From positions 1,364,001 to 1,428,000 of the forward strand of contig CAXHUL010000214.1 in assembly GCA_964019695.1 (NCBI GenBank): a stretch of 64,000 nucleotides of DNA, read 5' to 3'. Within the stretch, counting starts at the first letter, position 1, and each line of letters opens with the position of its first letter. Below the pieces are notes generated by a model, which did not search any database, was not told the DNA's origin, and worked only from the letters and a program-made list of their open reading frames with translations. The translations under genes were made by a program, and so were the position numbers. Of this stretch, positions 59,827 to 64,000 are shown piece after piece. Source of the DNA: Loripinus fragilis. Its lineage: Eukaryota; Mollusca; Bivalvia; Lucinida; Lucinidae.

Positions 59827-62800
59827 GAGCTTCATTGTGAGGCATTGCGTAAAATTTTCCGTCCCCCAAGTGCCGCGCAATAGCCCCTGAAAGGGCTTTC
59901 CGCACAATTTTCACGCCCTTATTTGAGCCACTTGTAGCCGAAGGAATTTTGAGCAAATGACTGAGAGGTGCTCCTGGGCACTGCTCATCACTTTGCAATA
60001 GGTTCTGGGGCTTTTCGCGAAGGTCGCGTTTTCTCGAACTTTGAGGGCATCAGTGGGTGGGGTGTGAAAACCTCCGAATGCATGGTTCTCAGCTCCTGCT
60101 GTGGGCAGCAAGCCAATTTTTTTTCCAAAATGTTGACCTATAAAAGAGCTTACTCGGTTGTGAAAATTGTCATTGTGCGCGCGCGCCCCGGACCGCAATT
60201 ATGATATTTCCTGTTTTCCCATAGGGCCCAAGGCAAATGGGGATAGCGGTTGTACGCGCATTCTAAGGCTATGATCGCTTTTAGATTTTGCACGCGGATA
60301 GGGCCAACAGAGGCGCAGGTATTGCCATGCGCACCCGCCCCCAACAATGTTTCGATACCGAGTTATCGGGGTGTGGAAGTCCGCCGCCCCGAAGCTTTAC
60401 GCGCTTCCGTCTCGCGAACTACTATTTTCATCATGCCCACACTGGCATCAGTTTGTAGTACGGGAGGCCGTCTACAAATGGTGAAAATTTCAAAGCGTTC
60501 CATCGGAAAATTAAAAAGTTATGAGCATTAGAAGATCTTCCCATTAGGCGCCATTAGGCCACAGTAGCCGACCCGGCCTAAAACTTGCGCGGGTCACTTT
60601 CACGGACGGGCTCGAAACTGGTGCCAGAAGTTAGCCCCCGACCAGAGCTTCATTGTGAGGCATTGCGTAAAATTTTCCGTCCCCCGAGTGCCGCGCAATA
60701 GCCCCTGAAAGGGCTTTCCGCACAATTTTCACGCCCTTATTTGAGCCACTTTTAGCCGAAGGAATTTTGCGCAAATGACTGAGAGGTGCTCCTGGGCACT
60801 GCTCATCACTTTGCAATAGGTTCCGGGGCTTTTCGCGAAGGTCGCGTTTTCTCGAACTTTGAGGGCATCAGTGGGTGGGGTGTGAAAACCTCCGAATGCA
60901 TGGTTCTCAGCTCCTGCTGTGGGCAGCAAGCCAATTTTTTTTCCAAAATGTTGACCTATAAAAGAGCTTACTCGGGTGTGAAAATTGTCATTGTGCGCGC
61001 GCGCCCCGGACCGCAATTATGATATTTCCTGTTTTCCCATAGGGCCCAAGGCAAATGGGGATAGCGGTTGTACGCGCTTTCTAAGGTTCTGATCGCTTTT
61101 AGATTTTGCACGCGGATAGGGCCAACAGAGGCGCAGGTATTGCCATGCGCACCCGCCCCCAACAATGTTTCGATACCGAGTTATCGGGGTGTGGAAGTCC
61201 GCCGCCCCGAAGCTTTACGCGCTTCCGTCTCGCGAACTACTATTTTCATCATGCCCACACTGGCATCAGTTTGTAGCACGGGAGGCCGTCTACAAATGGT
61301 GAAAATTTCAAAGTGTTCCATCGGAAAATTAAAAAGTTATGAGCAATAGAAGATCTTCCCATTAGGCCCCATTAGGCCACAGTAGCCGACCCGGCCTAAA
61401 ACTTGCGCGGGTCACTTTCACGGACGGGCTCGAAACTGGTGCCAGAAGTTACCCCCCGACCAGAGCTTCATTGTGAGGCATTGCGTAAAATTTTCCGTCC
61501 CCCGAGTGCCGCGCAATAGCCCCTGAAAGGGCTTTCCGCACAATTTTCACGCCCTTATTTGAGCCACTTGTAGCCGAAGGAATTTTGCGCAAATGACTGA
61601 GAGGTGCTCCTGGGCACTGCTCATCACTTTGCAATAGGTTCCAGGGCTTTTCGCAAAGGTCGCGTTTTCTCGAACTTTGAGGGCATCAGTGGGTGGGGTG
61701 TGAAAACCTCCGAATGCGTGGTTCTCAGCTCCTGCTGTGGGCAGCAAGCCAATTTTTTTTCCAAAATGTTGACCTATAAAAGAGCTTACTCAGGTGTGAA
61801 AATTATCATTGTGCGCGCGCGCCCCGGACCGCAATTATGATATTTCCTGTTTTCCCATAGGGCCCTTAGGCTTTGATCGCTTTTAGATTTTGCACGCGGA
61901 TAGGGCCAACAGAGGCGCAGGTATTGCCATGCGCACCCGCCCGCAGCAATGTTTCGATACCGAGTTATCGGGGTGTGGAAGTCCGCCGCCCCGAAGCTTT
62001 ACGCGCTTCCGTCTCACGAACTACTATTTTCATCATGCCCACACTGGCATCAGTTTGCAGTACGGGAGGCCGTCTACAAATGGTGAAAATTTCAAAGCGT
62101 TCCATCGCAAAATTAAAAAGTTATGAGCATTAGAAGATCTTCCCATTAGGCCCCATTAGGCCACAGTAGCCGACCCGGCCTAAAACTTGCGCGGGTCACT
62201 TTCACGGACGGGCTCGAAATTGGTGCCAGAAGTTAGCCCCCGACCAGAGCTTCATTGTGAGGCATTGCGTAAAACTTTCTGTCCCCGGAGTGCCGCGCAA
62301 TAGCCCCTGAAAGGGCTTTCCGCACAATTTTCACGCCCTTATTTGAGCCACTTGTAGCCGAAGGAATTTTGCGCAAATGACTGAGAGGTGCTCCTGGGCA
62401 CTGCTCATCACTTTGCAATAGGTTCCTGGGCTTTTCGCGAAGGTCGCGTTTTCTCGAACTTTGAGGGCATCAGTGGGTGGGGTGTGAAAACCTCCGAATG
62501 CATGGTTCTCAGCTCCTGCTGTGGGCAGCAAGCCAATTTTTTTTCCAAAATGTTGACCTATAAAAGAGCTTACTCGGGTGTGAAAATTATCATTGTGCGC
62601 GCGCGCCCCGGACCGCAATTATGATATTTCCTGTTTTCCCATAGGGCCCAAGGCAAATGGGGATAGCGGTTGTACGCGCTTTCTAAGGCTCTGATCGCTT
62701 TTAGATTTTGCACGCGGATAGGGCCAACAGAGGCGCAGGTATTGCCATGCGCACCCGCCCGCAACAATGTTTCGATACCGAGTTATCGGGGTGTGGAAGT

Positions 62801-64000
62801 CCGCCGCCCCGAAGCTTTACGCGCTTCCTTCTCACGAACTACTTTTTTCATCATGCCCACACTGGCATCAGTTTGTAGCACGGGAGGCCGTCTACAAATG
62901 GTGAAAATTTCAAAGAGTTCCATCGGAAAATTAAAAAGTTATGAGCAATAGAAGATCTTCCCATTAGGCCCCATTAGGCCACAGTAGCCGACCCGGCCTA
63001 AAACTTGCACGGGTCACTTTCACGGACGGGCTCGAAACTGGTGCCAGAAGTTAGCCCCCGACCAGAGCTTCATTGTGAGGCATTGCTTAAAATTTTCAGT
63101 CCCCCGAGTGCCGCGCAATAGCCCCTGAAAGGGCTTTCTGCACAATTTTCACGCCCTTATTTGAGCCACTTGTAGCCGAAGGAATTTTGCGCAAATGACT
63201 GAGAGGTGCTCCTGGGCACTGCTCATCACTTTGCAATAGGTTCCGGGGCTTTTCGCGAAGGTCGCGTTTTCTCGAACTTTGAGGGCATCAGTGGGTGGGG
63301 TGTGAAAACCTCCGAATGCACGGTTCTCAGCTCTTGCTGTGGGCAGCAAGCCAATTTTTTTTCCAAAATGTTGACCTATAAAAGAGCTTACTCGGGTGTG
63401 AAAATTATCATTGTACGCGCGCGCCCCGGACCGCAATTATGATATTTCCTGTTTTCCCATAGGGCCCAAGGCAAATGGGGATAGCGGTTGTACGGGCTTT
63501 CTAAGGCTCTGATCGCTTTTAGATTTTGCACGCGGATAGGGCCAACAGAGGCGCAGGTATTGCCATGCGCACCCGCCCGCAACAATGTTTCGATACCGAG
63601 TTATCGGGGTGTGGAAGTCCGCCGCCCCGAAGCTTTACACGCTTCTGTCTCGCGAACTACTATTTTCATCATGCCCACACTGGCATCAGTTTGTAGTACG
63701 GGAGGCCGTCTACAAATGGTGAAAATTTCAAAGCGTTCCATCGGAAAATTAAAAAGTTATGAGCATTAGAAGATCTTCCCATTAGGCCCCATTAGGCCAC
63801 AGTAGCCGACCCGGCCTAAAACTTGCGCGGGTCACTTTCACGGACGGGCTCGAAACTGGTGCCAGAAGTTATCCTCCGACCAGAGCTTCATTGTGAGGCA
63901 TTGCGTAAAATTTTCTGTCCCCCGAGTGCCGCGCAATAGCCCCTGAAAGGGCTTTCCGCACAATTTTCACGCCCTTATTTGAGCCACTTGTAGCCGAAGG
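59827..64000. repeat. Array segment, units 60250-63488, with a 34-bp deletion at 61,865
   Basis: The units at 60250 and 61068 share AAATTGTCATTG (60,165 and 60,983) and GCCCCCAACAATG (60,337 and 61,155). The units at 61068 and 62670 share GTAGCACGGG (61,274 and 62,875) and GAGCAATAGAAG (61,342 and 62,944). In the unit between them, GGGCCC at 61,860-61,865 is followed directly by TTAGGCTTTG, so 34 bases including the TTGTACGCGC landmark are missing. The window ends inside a copy at GCCGAAGG. No gene seen. Confidence 0.88.

Larger units (their letters stand above)
1..64000. repeat. Satellite array of an 818-bp unit, about 78 copies, open at both ends
   Basis: The landmark TTGTACGCGC (or a one-base variant) occurs at 213, 1032, 1839, 2657, 3475, 4292, 5110, 5928, 6746 and so on to 62670 and 63488, giving 79 unit positions. 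One of these (near 61,850) has lost the landmark itself by deletion. Intervals are 815-819 bp except for named exceptions: 807, 808, 806, 808, 805 and 807 (loss of a 10-bp repeat), 384 (truncated unit), 844 (26-bp duplication) and 784 (34-bp deletion). All copies lie in the same orientation and no unique sequence or transposon interrupts them. The window begins and ends inside a unit, so the array is longer than 64 kb. Copies differ mostly by scattered single-base changes. The tandem structure is seen directly; calling it a eukaryotic satellite is inference from its length, homogeneity and lack of genes. Confidence 0.97.

Noticed and set aside
1..64000. CRISPR array
   Set aside because: The whole 818-bp unit repeats with small changes; there is no short repeat with unique spacers.
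1..64000. Rolling-circle concatemer or sequencing artefact
   Set aside because: Copies differ at many sites and share variants in structured blocks at several offsets, which a single-template concatemer would not produce. The identical block at 6.0-9.3 kb alone remains open to an assembly explanation.
1..64000. Transposon or Helitron tandem copies
   Set aside because: No target-site duplications, terminal inverted repeats, transposase or Rep reading frame, or Helitron-type 3' hairpin with CTRR end could be seen.

Overview
The whole 64 kb window is one uninterrupted head-to-tail tandem array of an 818-bp unit, about 78 copies, with no flanking unique DNA at either end. The landmark TTGTACGCGC can be followed from position 213 to 63,488, almost always 816-819 bp from one copy to the next, and the copies differ from each other by only a few percent. 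I find no gene I would defend, no rRNA, tRNA, 5S, spliced-leader or snRNA gene, no transposon, no CRISPR array, and no restart of unique sequence. The short reading frames that recur on both strands are a by-product of copy similarity.

This kind of sequence is a eukaryotic satellite (centromeric, pericentromeric, subtelomeric or other heterochromatin). The unit is near 50% GC by spot counts, and CpG is about as frequent as chance would give. That argues against a CpG-depleted vertebrate-type genome and would fit an invertebrate, nematode, protist or fungus, but nothing here fixes the lineage.

Layout: 1-3,938 is diverged single units. 3,939-5,862 holds a recent single-unit duplication. 5,863-9,341 holds a two-unit block duplicated without any difference I could see. 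9,342-18,200 contains two overlapping larger duplications with offsets of 4 and 6 units. 18,200-24,480 has local pairs with an offset of 2 units. 24,480-36,988 is linked by an offset of 10 units. One unit at 36,989-37,372 has lost 434 bp. 37,373-47,830 shows offsets of 7 then 6 units. 47,831-54,470 shows an offset of 5 units. 54,471-64,000 has local pairs, a 26-bp tandem duplication at 59,775-59,826 and a 34-bp deletion at 61,865. There is therefore no single higher-order repeat: similarity is patchy, overlapping and changes scale along the array, as expected from repeated unequal exchange and gene conversion.

Inside the unit, using 30,001-30,818 as the reference copy, I can point to a TATAAAAG with an initiator-like TCATT 33 bp downstream and a CCAAT-like motif upstream; an alternating CG tract; a variable T tract; weak Pol III A-box and B-box look-alikes; a doubled decamer flanked by a 7-bp inverted repeat; several small hairpins; and a 56-bp segment that changes noticeably less than the rest. 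These are the only candidates for function, and all are inferences from short motifs.
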